DNA of 64,000 bases from the NCBI RefSeq assembly GCF_900115345.1, contig NZ_FOWC01000016.1:1-64000 (forward strand), in the 5' to 3' direction. Shown one piece after another: positions 50,917-59,334 of the stretch (position 1 is the first letter of the stretch; the number at the start of each line of letters is the position of its first letter). Under the pieces are notes generated by a model. It saw only the letters and a list, made by a program, of their open reading frames with translations. It searched no databases and had not been told where the DNA came from. Position numbers and translations under genes: made by a program. This stretch comes from Amycolatopsis rubida. GTDB lineage: Bacteria > Actinomycetota > Actinomycetes > Mycobacteriales > Pseudonocardiaceae.

Positions 50917-52142
50917 AGCGACTCCAGACCGAAGCAGACCTGGTCGAGCCGGTGTTGCCGAACAAACGTCCAGGCGCGCTCCGGATGGCAGTCGTGCTGG
51001 GGCTGCTGGAGGTCTTCGGCCCGATCTCCATGGACCTCTACCTGCCAGCACTCCCCCAGCTCGCCGACGACCTCGACGCCGGGCAGAGCCTCGCGCAGGC
51101 GACCATGTCTGCCTGCATGCTCGGACTCGCCTTCGGCCAGCTGGTCGTGGGCCCGCTGAGCGACCGGTTCGGCAGGCGGCGTCCGCTGCTGGCCGGGACC
51201 GGGCTGTTCGCCGTGCTGTCCGTGGTGTGCGCGTTCGCGCCGTCGATCGAGGTGCTGCTCGCGGCGAGGTTCCTCCAGGGACTGTGCGGCTCGGCCGGAA
51301 TCGTGCTGTCGCTGGCTGTCGCGCGAGATCTCGCCGAGGGCGTCGAACTGGTGCGCCTGCTGGCCTTGCTGACCACCGTCGGGGCGCTGGCGCCGATCGT
51401 CGCTCCGGTGATCGGCGGCCAGCTGGCGGCCGTCATCGGGTGGCGCGGCATCTTCGGCGTCCTGGCCGGGATCGGGGCGGCGCTGCTGATCGTCGCCGCG
51501 ACCGCGCTGCCGGAGAGCCTGCCACCCGAGGCACGACATCCGCGCCAGGGCGGCGGCGAGTTCCGGATCTTGCTGAAAGACCCGCTGTTCTTGGGTTTCC
51601 TGCTGGTGAGCACCTGTGGCGGAGCGGCGTTCTTCACCTACCTGGCGTCGATCAGCTTCGTGCTCCAGGACGGATTCTCGTTGTCGCCGCAGCTGTTCAG
51701 CGCGTGTTTCGCGGCGAACGCGGTGATGTCGGTGCTCGGCGCGCAGGTGAACCGCGCGGCGGTACGGCGTGCGGGACCGGTCCGGATGTACGTGCTGGGC
51801 ACGACGTTCACCGCGGCGGCAGCTGTGGCGATGTCGGGCGCGGTGCTGTTCGGGGCCGGGCTGGCGGCGCTGCTGATTCCGTTGGCGCTGTTGATGTTCG
51901 CGGGCGGAACCACACAGGCGAACGGCAACGCGCTCGCCCTCGCCAACCACGGCAAACGAGCCGGAACGGCGGCGGCGCTGCTCGGAACCTCGTCGTTCGC
52001 GATCGGGCCGGTCGTCGCGCCGCTGGTGTCGCTGGGCGGGACCACGCCGCTGTCGATGAGCCTGACCATGACTGCGGCGTACGGCGTCGCGACCGTGCTG
52101 CTGTGGCTGGCGGTGCTGCCCCGGCTGCGCCGATCAGCCTGA
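50913..52142 (+). CDS. MFS drug-resistance transporter, Bcr/CflA type
   Basis: A 409-aa carrier with about twelve helices. The N-terminal PISMDLYLPALPQLADDL and GPLSDRFGRRRPLLAG are typical of the Bcr/CflA drug:H+ antiporter group (DHA1). Translationally coupled to the esterases, so it probably exports a product of esterase action or a toxic intermediate. Its stop overlaps the convergent acetyltransferase stop by nine bases. Confidence 0.88.
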   Translation: MKRLQTEADLVEPVLPNKRPGALRMAVVLGLLEVFGPISMDLYLPALPQLADDLDAGQSLAQATMSACMLGLAFGQLVVGPLSDRFGRRRPLLAGTGLFAVLSVVCAFAPSIEVLLAARFLQGLCGSAGIVLSLAVARDLAEGVELVRLLALLTTVGALAPIVAPVIGGQLAAVIGWRGIFGVLAGIGAALLIVAATALPESLPPEARHPRQGGGEFRILLKDPLFLGFLLVSTCGGAAFFTYLASISFVLQDGFSLSPQLFSACFAANAVMSVLGAQVNRAAVRRAGPVRMYVLGTTFTAAAAVAMSGAVLFGAGLAALLIPLALLMFAGGTTQANGNALALANHGKRAGTAAALLGTSSFAIGPVVAPLVSLGGTTPLSMSLTMTAAYGVATVLLWLAVLPRLRRSA

Positions 52143-52631
52143 CTCGAACACGAGCTGGCCGTCCTCCTCGCCGACCGCCCGGAACCCCGCCTTCTCCAGC
52201 ACCCGGCAGCTGGCCGCGTTTCCGGGCAGCACATACGCCCGCAGCCCGGGTGCGAGAGCGGGCTCCGGGTGGTCGTCGTGCCACTGCCGGAGCGCCCGCG
52301 TCAGCTCCGTCGCCAGACCAGCGCCCCACGCCGCGCGGGCCAGCAGGTAGCCGACTTCCCGGTGCCCGCTGCGATGGGCGAGGCCGAACCCGGCCCGGCC
52401 GAGAAATCCCGGCGCGCCTTCGATCCGCCACTTCGACCAGCCTCGCGTCCGGTGCTCGGCGATGAACCGCTCCAGCCGTTCCCGGGTCGCCTCGCGGGTC
52501 TGCGGGCCGCTCGTCATGTGCTGCATGACTTCGCGATCGGCGTGCAGTGCGGCGAGATCGTCCAGATCCTCGGGCAGCCAGGTCGTCAGCCGCAGCCGAG
52601 ACGTGCGGAGGATCTCCTCGCGGCCGGTCAC
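52134..52631 (-). CDS. GNAT-family N-acetyltransferase (RimJ-like)
   Basis: A 165-aa acetyltransferase. Begins LRTSRLRLTTWLPEDLDDLA, the usual RimJ/RimL-type opening; the acetyl-CoA segment is EVGYLLARAAWGAGLATEL, and the end NAASCRVLEKAGFRAVGEE is the family's last helix and strand. GTG 52631 overlaps the upstream stop (GTGA). Target (protein N-terminus or small amine) unknown. Confidence 0.85.
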   Translation of the reverse strand: MTGREEILRTSRLRLTTWLPEDLDDLAALHADREVMQHMTSGPQTREATRERLERFIAEHRTRGWSKWRIEGAPGFLGRAGFGLAHRSGHREVGYLLARAAWGAGLATELTRALRQWHDDHPEPALAPGLRAYVLPGNAASCRVLEKAGFRAVGEEDGQLVFESG

Positions 52632-53203
52632 CAGCCGGGGTGGTACGGCGCCGGCCGGGTTTTGCGCAGCAGCCACGCGCCGGTCGCCCGATGCGCTGCC
52701 AGCACGAGGGCGGCCACCGGGACGATCAGCCACAGGAACCCGCTCGGGAAGGTCATCTGCAGGGTCGGCGGCGCGCTCCTCCGGACGAAACTGGAGCCGA
52801 GGCCGACGATCATGAAGACGACGATGTCCAGCACTGCCAGGCCGCCGCCGGCGAGCACGCAGATCCGGCCCGCCGGGGAGCGCCTGAACAGCCCGATCGC
52901 GCCGGCGACGGTCAGTGCCGCGATCGCCAGGTCCACCACGCCGGCGATACCGCTGGAAAGCAGCCTGCCCGAGGACGGATGGCCGACCATCCGGATCACC
53001 GCCACGACGAAGCCGATCGTGCCCACCAGTCCGATGACCGAGGCCAGCGTCGCCGCGGCAATGGCAGTAGCCCCGAAGTACGCGGTCGGCGGCGGCTGCG
53101 CCGGGAACTGGCCGCTGTGAGCGGGCTGTCCTCCGTAAGCAGGCGGCAGCGGCGAGTACTGCTGCGGCTCCATGCCGGGGTAAGGCTGCGGCGGTTGCGT
53201 CAC
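52628..53203 (-). CDS. Membrane protein with Pro-rich N-terminus
   Basis: A 191-aa protein. The first 50 residues are rich in Pro, Gln, Tyr and Gly (TQPPQPYPGMEPQQYSPLPP), then four hydrophobic helices follow, e.g. ASVIGLVGTIGFVVAVIRMV and ICVLAGGGLAVLDIVVFMIV. Such architecture is common in actinomycete DUF4190/DUF4064-like proteins; no function known. GTG 53203 is chosen over an in-frame ATG at 53245 because GGAGG lies between the two. Coupled to the acetyltransferase. Confidence 0.7.
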   Translation of the reverse strand: MTQPPQPYPGMEPQQYSPLPPAYGGQPAHSGQFPAQPPPTAYFGATAIAAATLASVIGLVGTIGFVVAVIRMVGHPSSGRLLSSGIAGVVDLAIAALTVAGAIGLFRRSPAGRICVLAGGGLAVLDIVVFMIVGLGSSFVRRSAPPTLQMTFPSGFLWLIVPVAALVLAAHRATGAWLLRKTRPAPYHPGW

Positions 53204-53335
53204 GACGGCGGTTCCTCCGAGGTCAGGAAGACATTCTCGGCTCATCCTGCCAGGTCAGCGGCCCCTCCCCGGCCCGATTGCCCGAACGGACGACACGCGG
53301 TTCGCCGGTGCCCCTCGCGATACGGCCAGTTAGGT

Positions 53336-53350
53336 GTTACCTTAGGTAAC
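53336..53350 (+). promoter_or_regulatory. Palindrome upstream of diiron oxygenase
   Basis: GTTACCTTAGGTAAC is a perfect inverted repeat around a central T, 47 bases before the oxygenase start. A further GGTAAC follows at 53361. The symmetry fits a TetR-type site; the TTAGGT core recalls DtxR/IdeR boxes but does not match that consensus well. Confidence 0.5.
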
Positions 53351-53396
53351 AGTGAATCGCGGTAACGCCTAATCAATGTCGCTCAGGGAGGACCGA

Positions 53397-54314
53397 ATGA
53401 CCAGCGCAGACGTGCAGCGAGCACCGGAAGCGGCCCCGTCCGGCCGGCACGAGACCGCGCAGCGGCTGCTCGACTCCTCCGCGACCCTGTCCTACGACCC
53501 GGCCACCGAGGTCGACTGGGAAACCCCGCTGGACAAGGACTTCCACGGGGCCAGCCCGGAGTGGAGCACGCTCTACGGCACGAGCTACTGGGCCGAGATG
53601 ACCCCGGAGCAGCAGAAGGAGCTGACCCGCCAGGAGGCGGCGTCGGTCGCCAGCACCGGGATCTGGTTCGAGATGATCCTGCAGCAGATGGTGCTGCGCG
53701 ATTTCTACGCCAAGGACCCGACCGACCCGGCGTTCCAGTGGGCGCTCACCGAGATCGCCGACGAATGCCGCCACTCGATCATGTTCGCCCGCGGCGCGCA
53801 GAAGCTCGGCGCTCCCCCGTACCGGCCGCGCAAGCTCGCCGTCGAACTGGGCCGCGTCTTCAAGGCGGTCGCCGGCGGCGAAGCGGCGTACGCGGCGATC
53901 CTGGTCGCCGAAGAGGTCCTCGACGTGATGCAGCGCGACTGGATGCGCGACGAGCGCGTGGTCCCGTTCGTGCGCACTATCAACAACATCCACGTCGTCG
54001 AAGAGTCGCGGCACATGAAGTTCGCCCGCGAGGAGACGCGCGAGCAGCTGGAGGGCGCGGGAGCGCTGCGCCGCCAGTTCAACGCGCTGGTCATCGCGAT
54101 CGCGTCGTACTTCATCGTCAGCAGCATGGTCAACCGCGACGTGTACAAGAACGCCGGGCTGGACGCCGAGCGCGCGCTGCGCGAGGCGAAGGCCAACGAG
54201 CACCACAAGTCGATGATGCGCTCCAGCTGTGCCGGGCTGATGGAGTTCCTCGGCTCCTGCGGGCTGCTCACGAAGCCGGCGCTGGTGTTCTACAAGCGGG
54301 CGAATCTGATCTGA
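53397..54314 (+). CDS. AurF-like diiron oxygenase
   Basis: A 305-aa non-haem diiron protein of the AurF (arylamine N-oxygenase) group. Iron-ligand segments are RQEAASVASTGIWFEMILQQ, EIADECRHSIMFARG and NIHVVEESRHMKFAREE. ATG 53397 follows CAGGGAGG. The next gene, one base on, is an FprB-type reductase with a ferredoxin head, the same pairing as Rv0885-fprB in M. tuberculosis, so electrons probably pass from NADPH through that protein to the diiron site. Substrate unknown. Confidence 0.85.
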   Translation: MTSADVQRAPEAAPSGRHETAQRLLDSSATLSYDPATEVDWETPLDKDFHGASPEWSTLYGTSYWAEMTPEQQKELTRQEAASVASTGIWFEMILQQMVLRDFYAKDPTDPAFQWALTEIADECRHSIMFARGAQKLGAPPYRPRKLAVELGRVFKAVAGGEAAYAAILVAEEVLDVMQRDWMRDERVVPFVRTINNIHVVEESRHMKFAREETREQLEGAGALRRQFNALVIAIASYFIVSSMVNRDVYKNAGLDAERALREAKANEHHKSMMRSSCAGLMEFLGSCGLLTKPALVFYKRANLI

Positions 54315-54315
54315 C

Positions 54316-55818
54316 ATGGCCTTCGCGATCACCCAGACCTGTTGCAACGACGCGACGTGCGTGTCGGTCTGCCCGGTCAACTGCATCCACCCGACGCCGG
54401 ACGAGCCGGATTTCGGCACCACCGAGATGCTCTACGTCGACCCGGCGGCCTGCATCGACTGCGGCGCGTGCGCCGACGCGTGCCCGGTCGACGCGATCTT
54501 CCCGGTGGACCTGCTGACCGACTCGATGAAGGTCTACGCGGGGATCAACGCGGACTTCTTCGCCGACCGCCCGCCGGTCGCCGCGAACCCGGCGCCGAAC
54601 TTCCACCGCTGGGGCCCGCCGGCGTTCGACCGGGACATCCCGAGCGACCTCGAGCCCGCGGACGTGGCCGTCGTCGGCACCGGCCCGGCCGGGATGTACG
54701 CGGTGGAAGACCTGTTGCTGCACACCAACGCGCGCGTCACGCTGATCGACCGGCTGCCGGTCGCGGGCGGTCTGGTGCGCTTCGGCGTCGCCCCGGACCA
54801 CCCGGACACCAAGCGGATCGGCGAGGCGTTCTCGCGGTTCCACCACCACCCGCGGCTGAAGCTGAAGCTCGGCGTCGAGGTCGGCCGTCACGTGACGGTG
54901 GACGAGCTGGCCGAGCGGCACGACGCGGTGATCTACGCGGTCGGCGCTTCTTCCGCACGCACCCTCGGCCTCTCCGGCGAGGACCTGCCCGGCAGCCTCG
55001 CCGCGACGACGGTCGTCGCCTGGTACAACGGCCACCCGGACGTCCCCGCGCACGCGGTCGACCTCTCCGCGGAGCGAGTCGTGCTGATCGGCACCGGCAA
55101 CGTCGCGCTGGACGTCGCCCGGATCCTCACCGCCGACCCGGACGATCTCGACGGCACGACCATCGCCCCGCACGCGCTGGAACGGTTGCGCTCCAGCAAG
55201 GTCCGCGAGGTAGTGCTGCTGGCCCGGCGCGGCCCGGAAGACGCCGCCTACACCTCGCCCGAGCTGATCGCGCTGGCGCAGCGGGCGAATGTGCCGCTCG
55301 TCGTCGACACCGAAGACCCGCGCACCGCGGCGGCGATCGACGCGGGCACCGGAAAAGCCGCGCTGCTGAAGGACCTGGCCCGGGAAACGGTCGACTGGAC
55401 CGCCCCTCCCGCGGACGGTCCCCGCCGGATCGTGTTGCGGTTCCACTCGGCCCCGGCGGAGATCACCGGCGACCGGCAGGTGCGCGGACTGCGCGTCGGC
55501 GCGCCTTCCGGACCGGTCGAGATCGCCGCCGGCCAGGTGGTGCGCGCGGTGGGCTACCGCGGCCGCCCGGTGCCCGGGCTCCCCTTCGACGACGCCGCCG
55601 GAACGATCCCGAACACCGCGGGCCGGGTCGAGGGCCGGACCGGTGCGTACGTGGTGGGCTGGATCAAGCGCGGCCCGTCGGGCGGGATCGGCGCGAACCG
55701 GACGTGCGCGAAGGAAACCGTGGCGACGCTGCTGGCGGACATCACCTCCGGCGAGGTTCCCCTGCGAGGCCGGCGGTCGCCGATCGCCGCGCTGGCGGCT
55801 CGGTTCCGGGGTCGCTGA
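54316..55818 (+). CDS. fprB: Ferredoxin-NADP+ reductase FprB-like with N-terminal ferredoxin
   Basis: A 500-aa protein in two parts. Residues 1-60 form a bacterial ferredoxin with cysteines 9, 15, 19, 23 (TQTCCNDATCVSVCPVNC) and 46, 49, 52, 56 (CIDCGACADACP). The rest is an adrenodoxin-reductase-type FAD/NADPH enzyme: FAD motif VVGTGPAGMYAVEDLL, GGLVRFGVAPDHPDTKR, NADP motif VLIGTGNVALDVARIL, and the C-terminal YVVGWIKRGPSGGIGANRTC. It should pass NADPH electrons to the diiron oxygenase encoded one base upstream. Confidence 0.92.
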   Translation: MAFAITQTCCNDATCVSVCPVNCIHPTPDEPDFGTTEMLYVDPAACIDCGACADACPVDAIFPVDLLTDSMKVYAGINADFFADRPPVAANPAPNFHRWGPPAFDRDIPSDLEPADVAVVGTGPAGMYAVEDLLLHTNARVTLIDRLPVAGGLVRFGVAPDHPDTKRIGEAFSRFHHHPRLKLKLGVEVGRHVTVDELAERHDAVIYAVGASSARTLGLSGEDLPGSLAATTVVAWYNGHPDVPAHAVDLSAERVVLIGTGNVALDVARILTADPDDLDGTTIAPHALERLRSSKVREVVLLARRGPEDAAYTSPELIALAQRANVPLVVDTEDPRTAAAIDAGTGKAALLKDLARETVDWTAPPADGPRRIVLRFHSAPAEITGDRQVRGLRVGAPSGPVEIAAGQVVRAVGYRGRPVPGLPFDDAAGTIPNTAGRVEGRTGAYVVGWIKRGPSGGIGANRTCAKETVATLLADITSGEVPLRGRRSPIAALAARFRGR

Positions 55819-55833
55819 GGCAGTTCATTCCGG

Positions 55834-55865
55834 AGTCCCGGCCGCGCTTCGCGGCCGGGACTTTT
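55834..55865 (+). terminator. Rho-independent terminator after fprB
   Basis: AGTCCCGGCCGCG pairs perfectly over 13 bases with its complement around the loop CTT and is followed by TTT, 15 bases beyond the fprB stop. Confidence 0.85.
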
Positions 55866-55887
55866 CGCCTGCCCCCAAGTCTTGCCC

Positions 55888-55902
55888 GATTGTCGGACAA
55901 TC
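55888..55902 (+). promoter_or_regulatory. GntR/FadR-type operator
   Basis: GATTGTCGGACAATC is a perfect palindrome around a central G and contains TTGTNNNACAA, the pattern typical of FadR/FCD-subfamily sites. It lies 52 bases before the GntR start, indicating autoregulation. Confidence 0.7.
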
Positions 55903-55954
55903 TGGCAATCTAGTCCACACGGTCAGCTCAAACGAGCGCGGCACTGGAGGACTG

Positions 55955-56656
55955 ATGACGATCGACGGCCTGGGGGCGCGCATCCAGCGGCGCAGCACCG
56001 CCGAGCAGGCGGCCGAAGCCGTCCGGCAGGCGATCCTGTCCGTCCGGCTGCCGCCGGGCACTCCGTTGCGCGAGACCGCGCTCGCCGCCGAACTCGGGGT
56101 CTCCCGCAGCACCCTCCGCGAGGCCGCGCGGACCCTCGAAAGCGAAGGACTGGTCCGGTATCAGATGAACCGCGGCATCGTCGTCGCGGACGTCACCGGC
56201 CCGGACGTCGCCGACATCTACGCCGCCCGCATCTCCGTCGAACTCACCGCCGCCGACGCCCTCACCGAGCACCGCGACCCGGCGATCTACCGGAAGCTGG
56301 CCGACCTGGTCGACCGGATCGAACACGCCTTCGACCAGGACGACACCGCCACCGCTCTGGACAGCGACCGCCTCTTCCACGCCACGCTCGTCACCGCCAC
56401 CGGCAGCCCCCGGCTGCGCCGCTTCCACGCGCAGCTCCAGCAAGAACAACGCCTCGCCCTCGCACTGGCCGAACGCTCCCGCCGCGAGCTCGGCCGCACC
56501 ACCGACGACCACCGCCGGCTGCTGGACGCCCTGCACGGCAGCCCGAGCGAAGCCAGCGCCGAAATCACCGCACACCTGCGAGCCGGCGCCGCCGAACTGG
56601 GACGGCTGCTCGACCTGCTCGCCGACCACGACGAAAGCGAGAAATCTCGTGGCTGA
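55955..56656 (+). CDS. GntR-family regulator, FadR/FCD subfamily
   Basis: A 233-aa regulator. The winged helix (about residues 15-80) reads VRQAILSVRLPPGTPLRETA, LGVSRSTLREAARTLESEG and YQMNRGIVVAD. The C-terminal FCD effector domain has the metal-ligand pattern D...H (SDRLFHATLVTATGSPRL) and a late His in DDHRRLLDAL. ATG 55955 follows TGGAGG. It overlaps the arginase-family gene by eight bases, so the pair is one operon, probably controlled from the palindrome at 55888. Confidence 0.9.
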   Translation: MTIDGLGARIQRRSTAEQAAEAVRQAILSVRLPPGTPLRETALAAELGVSRSTLREAARTLESEGLVRYQMNRGIVVADVTGPDVADIYAARISVELTAADALTEHRDPAIYRKLADLVDRIEHAFDQDDTATALDSDRLFHATLVTATGSPRLRRFHAQLQQEQRLALALAERSRRELGRTTDDHRRLLDALHGSPSEASAEITAHLRAGAAELGRLLDLLADHDESEKSRG

Positions 56657-57461
56657 CCACCGCCCCGACGGCCCGTGGGACCTGATCGTCACGCCCTGGC
56701 ATCTCGACCAGCGCCTCCCGGAGTTCCCCGTACCCGCCGCCGCGGCCCAGGTCGTCCCGCCGGTCCTGCCCTCGGCCCCCGTCCCCGTCCGGATGAACCT
56801 GCTGCACCAGGCGACAGCCGACGCGGTGGCCCGCGCCGCCAAGCCCCTCGTGCTCTCCGGCGACTGCCCCACCAGCCGCGCCGCCGTGGCCGCGCTGCAG
56901 CGACGCCACCGCGACCTCGCCGTGCTGTGGCTCGACGCGCACGGCGACTTCAACACCCCCGCGATCTCCACCAGCGGCTATCTCGGCGGCATGGCACTGG
57001 CCATGCTCACCGGCCGCACCGCGGGCCTGTTCGACGACCCGCTCGGCCTGCGTCCGGTCCCCGACACCAGCGTCGTGCTCGCCGGCTCCCGCGACCTCGA
57101 CCCCGCCGAACACGACGCCCTCGCCGCCAGCCGAGTCCGCCGCGTGCCCGCCGACCCCGCCGCCATCACCACCGCCCTCGACCGGCTCGGCCCGGTCCCC
57201 GTCTACCTCCACCTCGACATCGACGTCATCGACAGCGCCGAACTGCCCGGCGCGCGCTTCCCGTCCGGCCCCGGCCCTTCCCTCGCCCGGATCGAAGAAT
57301 GCCTCGCCGCCGCTTGCGCCGCCGCCGACGTCGCCGGCGCTTACCTCGCCTGCGCCTGGCTGCCCGAGCACGTCAACGACCACAGCACCCGACAGACCAT
57401 CGCCCGTCTCACCGCCGCACTCGGCGCCAACGTCGCTTGGCACGAAGCCGTCATCAGCTGA
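56649..57461 (+). CDS. Arginase/agmatinase-family ureohydrolase-like protein
   Basis: A 270-aa protein of the ureohydrolase fold. The second metal motif WLDAHGDFNTP (Asp96, His98, Asp100) and third motif HLDIDVID (Asp190, Asp192) are intact. The first motif, normally GGDHS, reads SGDCPTS, so the first metal-ligand His is Cys73. Variants with Cys exist among actinomycete arginase-like proteins, so it may still bind two metals, but arginase activity should not be assumed. GTG 56649 overlaps the GntR end. Confidence 0.83.
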   Translation: MADHRPDGPWDLIVTPWHLDQRLPEFPVPAAAAQVVPPVLPSAPVPVRMNLLHQATADAVARAAKPLVLSGDCPTSRAAVAALQRRHRDLAVLWLDAHGDFNTPAISTSGYLGGMALAMLTGRTAGLFDDPLGLRPVPDTSVVLAGSRDLDPAEHDALAASRVRRVPADPAAITTALDRLGPVPVYLHLDIDVIDSAELPGARFPSGPGPSLARIEECLAAACAAADVAGAYLACAWLPEHVNDHSTRQTIARLTAALGANVAWHEAVIS

Positions 57462-57540
57462 CCAGCCGAGACCAGCGGGAACCAAGGAACCGATTCGAGG
57501 AGCGGTCCTCAGTCCGCGCCTGGCTGCGCCGCGTCGCGAC

Positions 57541-57731
57541 CCAGGCGGCTGGCGGATGTACCGGATGGTCGTCGACGGTCAGCCCGCGGCCGTCGTTAGC
57601 CGCACGGAGAGCCGTTCGGCTGCGCGGTCCTCGACGTCCGCCGGCACGGTATCGCGGGCGTGACCGTCTTCGGCGGCCCCGCACTCGTCGAACGCATCAG
57701 GGTCGCTCCACCTCCGGCACCCAAAAACTGA
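57541..57731 (+). pseudogene. Remnant of SnoaL-type C-terminus of an ECF sigma factor
   Basis: GGWRMYRMVVDGQPAAVVSR reads in one frame, and after a shift near 57610 FGCAVLDVRRHGIAGVTVFG and GPALVERIRV in another, ending at TGA 57731. The pattern (WR...VNGQPAV...L.V..G.I..IT.F..PALF) is that of the SnoaL-like tail of SigJ/ECF41-type sigma factors. No N-terminal sigma region is seen, so only a 190-base tail remains. The identification is tentative. Confidence 0.35.
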
Positions 57732-58215
57732 GCTCCAGCGTCTTCACGCTCGCCCAGTGCGACATCAGCCGGCCCTGTGCGACCAGCGCCGGGAACGCCA
57801 CCGCGAGCGCCGGGCTGGAATTGCGCAGCATCAGCCCGGCGGTGCGCAGCCGGGTCGCCTCCAGAGCCGCGTCGGCGTCGTGCAGTCGCAGGGCCGAAAG
57901 CAGCAGGAACGAATCCGCCTCGACGAACGCTTGGCCGCGCGCGGACGGGTTCCGGCGCAGGAACTCCTCCCTCGCGTTCCGCTTCCGCCGCCGCGGCAGC
58001 CACCGTCCCGCCCGCGCGCCCATCGGGTACGCCAGGTATCCGAGCAGATAGCTCGCCACCACGACCCCGATCACCAGCACCACGCCCGGTCCGCGCGAGA
58101 CGGCGGCGAGGTCGATCCAGTGCGGCGCTCCGGCGAGGTAGGCCAGGACCGCCAGGTGCAGGGCGCCCGGGATCGCGTAGGTGAAGAGGTCGAAGAGTCC
58201 GATCGCGAAAGTCAC
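57697..58215 (-). CDS. Small membrane protein of unknown function
   Basis: A 172-aa protein that I do not recognise. Two hydrophobic helices near the N-terminus (about residues 10-28 and 45-67, GVVLVIGVVVASYLLGYLAY) are followed by a strongly basic stretch (RWLPRRRKRNAREEFLRRN) and a soluble alpha-helical tail. A topology with the tail in the cytoplasm fits the positive-inside rule. GTG 58215. It is separated by 46 bases from the GH25 gene upstream on the same strand and may be co-transcribed. Confidence 0.7.
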   Translation of the reverse strand: MTFAIGLFDLFTYAIPGALHLAVLAYLAGAPHWIDLAAVSRGPGVVLVIGVVVASYLLGYLAYPMGARAGRWLPRRRKRNAREEFLRRNPSARGQAFVEADSFLLLSALRLHDADAALEATRLRTAGLMLRNSSPALAVAFPALVAQGRLMSHWASVKTLELSFWVPEVERP

Positions 58216-58261
58216 CCGGTGATCCAGCTGCGACCGGACCCCCGGTACGGCTTTCAGGCGA

Positions 58262-59104
58262 TCACGCCGACGACCCGCCTCCCCTGGCGAGCGCCTCCAC
58301 GCGGTTCATCGGGCCGTTGTAGTAGTTCTGGTCGCCGGGCAGGCTGCCGGTGCGCGAGAACTGCCAGATGCTCTGCTTGTCCCAGCCCGCCGGGAGTTCG
58401 CCGATCTGCGGGGCGTACCGGGCGAGCCACAGCGGGTTGGTGTCGCCGAACCCGCCCGCGTTGCCGGTGCACTGCTTCCACCAGGACGTCGAGGTGTAGA
58501 TGATCGCGCTGCGGCGTTGTTTCGCCAGGTACCGGTGGGTGAAGTCGGCGATCCACGCGGTCATGTCGGCCTGGCTTTTGCCGTAGCAGGCGTCGCCGTA
58601 CGGGTTGTACTCGATGTCCAGCGCGCCCGGCAGCGTCTTGCCGTCGCCGCGCCACGCGCCGCCGTGGGCGATGAAGTAGTCGGCTTGCTGAGCGCCGCTG
58701 GAGACGTCCGGGCGGGCGAAATGGTAGGCGCCGCGGATCAGGCCGGCGCTGCGCGCGCCGTTGTATTGCTGGTCGAACTGCGGGCTCACGAATCCGGTGC
58801 CCTCGGTCGCTTTGACGTAGGCGAACCGGGCGCCCGCGCCGGCGGCCTGGCCCCAGTCGACCGCGCCCTGGTGCCCGCTGACGTCGTGGCCGAGGGTCTG
58901 CCCGGTCGCCGGGTCGAGCCGCGGGCTCCCGCTTTGCACGCCCTCGTGCCGCAGAATCTGTGAACCGGCAACGTTCTCGCCGGCCTTCGAGTAGTCCGCG
59001 GCGGCGGCCGGTCCGGCAGTGGCGACGCCGCATGCCATCGCCACTGCCGACCCGACGGCGGCCAAGCCGAGCCGCCAGGGGTTGTCCGTTGCTGTCCGGG
59101 TCAC
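58262..59104 (-). CDS. Secreted GH25 lysozyme (N-acetylmuramidase)
   Basis: A 280-aa exported muramidase. Signal peptide about residues 1-36, ending in ATAGPAAAA. The GH25 fold begins HDVSGHQGAVDWG with Asp74; the catalytic acid pair is Asp163/Glu165 in ALDIEYNPYG; other family marks are FAYVKATEGTGFVSPQF and IIYTSTSWWKQCTG. It cleaves the MurNAc-GlcNAc bond in peptidoglycan. No cell-wall-binding repeats, so it is a single-domain enzyme. GTG 59104, with GGAG five bases ahead, is chosen over an in-frame start at 59155. Confidence 0.92.
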   Translation of the reverse strand: MTRTATDNPWRLGLAAVGSAVAMACGVATAGPAAAADYSKAGENVAGSQILRHEGVQSGSPRLDPATGQTLGHDVSGHQGAVDWGQAAGAGARFAYVKATEGTGFVSPQFDQQYNGARSAGLIRGAYHFARPDVSSGAQQADYFIAHGGAWRGDGKTLPGALDIEYNPYGDACYGKSQADMTAWIADFTHRYLAKQRRSAIIYTSTSWWKQCTGNAGGFGDTNPLWLARYAPQIGELPAGWDKQSIWQFSRTGSLPGDQNYYNGPMNRVEALARGGGSSA

Positions 59105-59279
59105 CGAGACTCCGATCTCCACGGCGGCAGGTCCAGGGCCCATCGTGGGGCACAACGCGGCGCGAGGCTGGCTGCGTCACCCGGACGTGAACAGTTTTCC
59201 GATAGCCGGAATCGCCCAGGTGGTCCAGACAACCGTGACCGATTTGTGACCAGCACCGCCGAGCTGGGCGTTTAATTTG

Positions 59280-59295
59280 TTGTGGCCGACCACAA
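59280..59295 (+). promoter_or_regulatory. Palindrome upstream of secreted beta-helix protein
   Basis: TTGTGG-CCGA-CCACAA has perfect six-base arms, 39 bases before the start of the secreted protein. Nothing else is evident in the 230-base gap to the GH25 gene. The regulator is not identifiable. Confidence 0.45.
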
Positions 59296-59334
59296 ACTAG
59301 TTGGCAAATTCCCTACCGGCGGAGGTGTCCCCAC

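Noticed and set aside
53336..53350. IdeR/DtxR iron box upstream of the diiron oxygenase
   Set aside because: Only the TTAGGT half fits the 19-bp consensus; the stronger symmetry is the GTTACCT/AGGTAAC palindrome.
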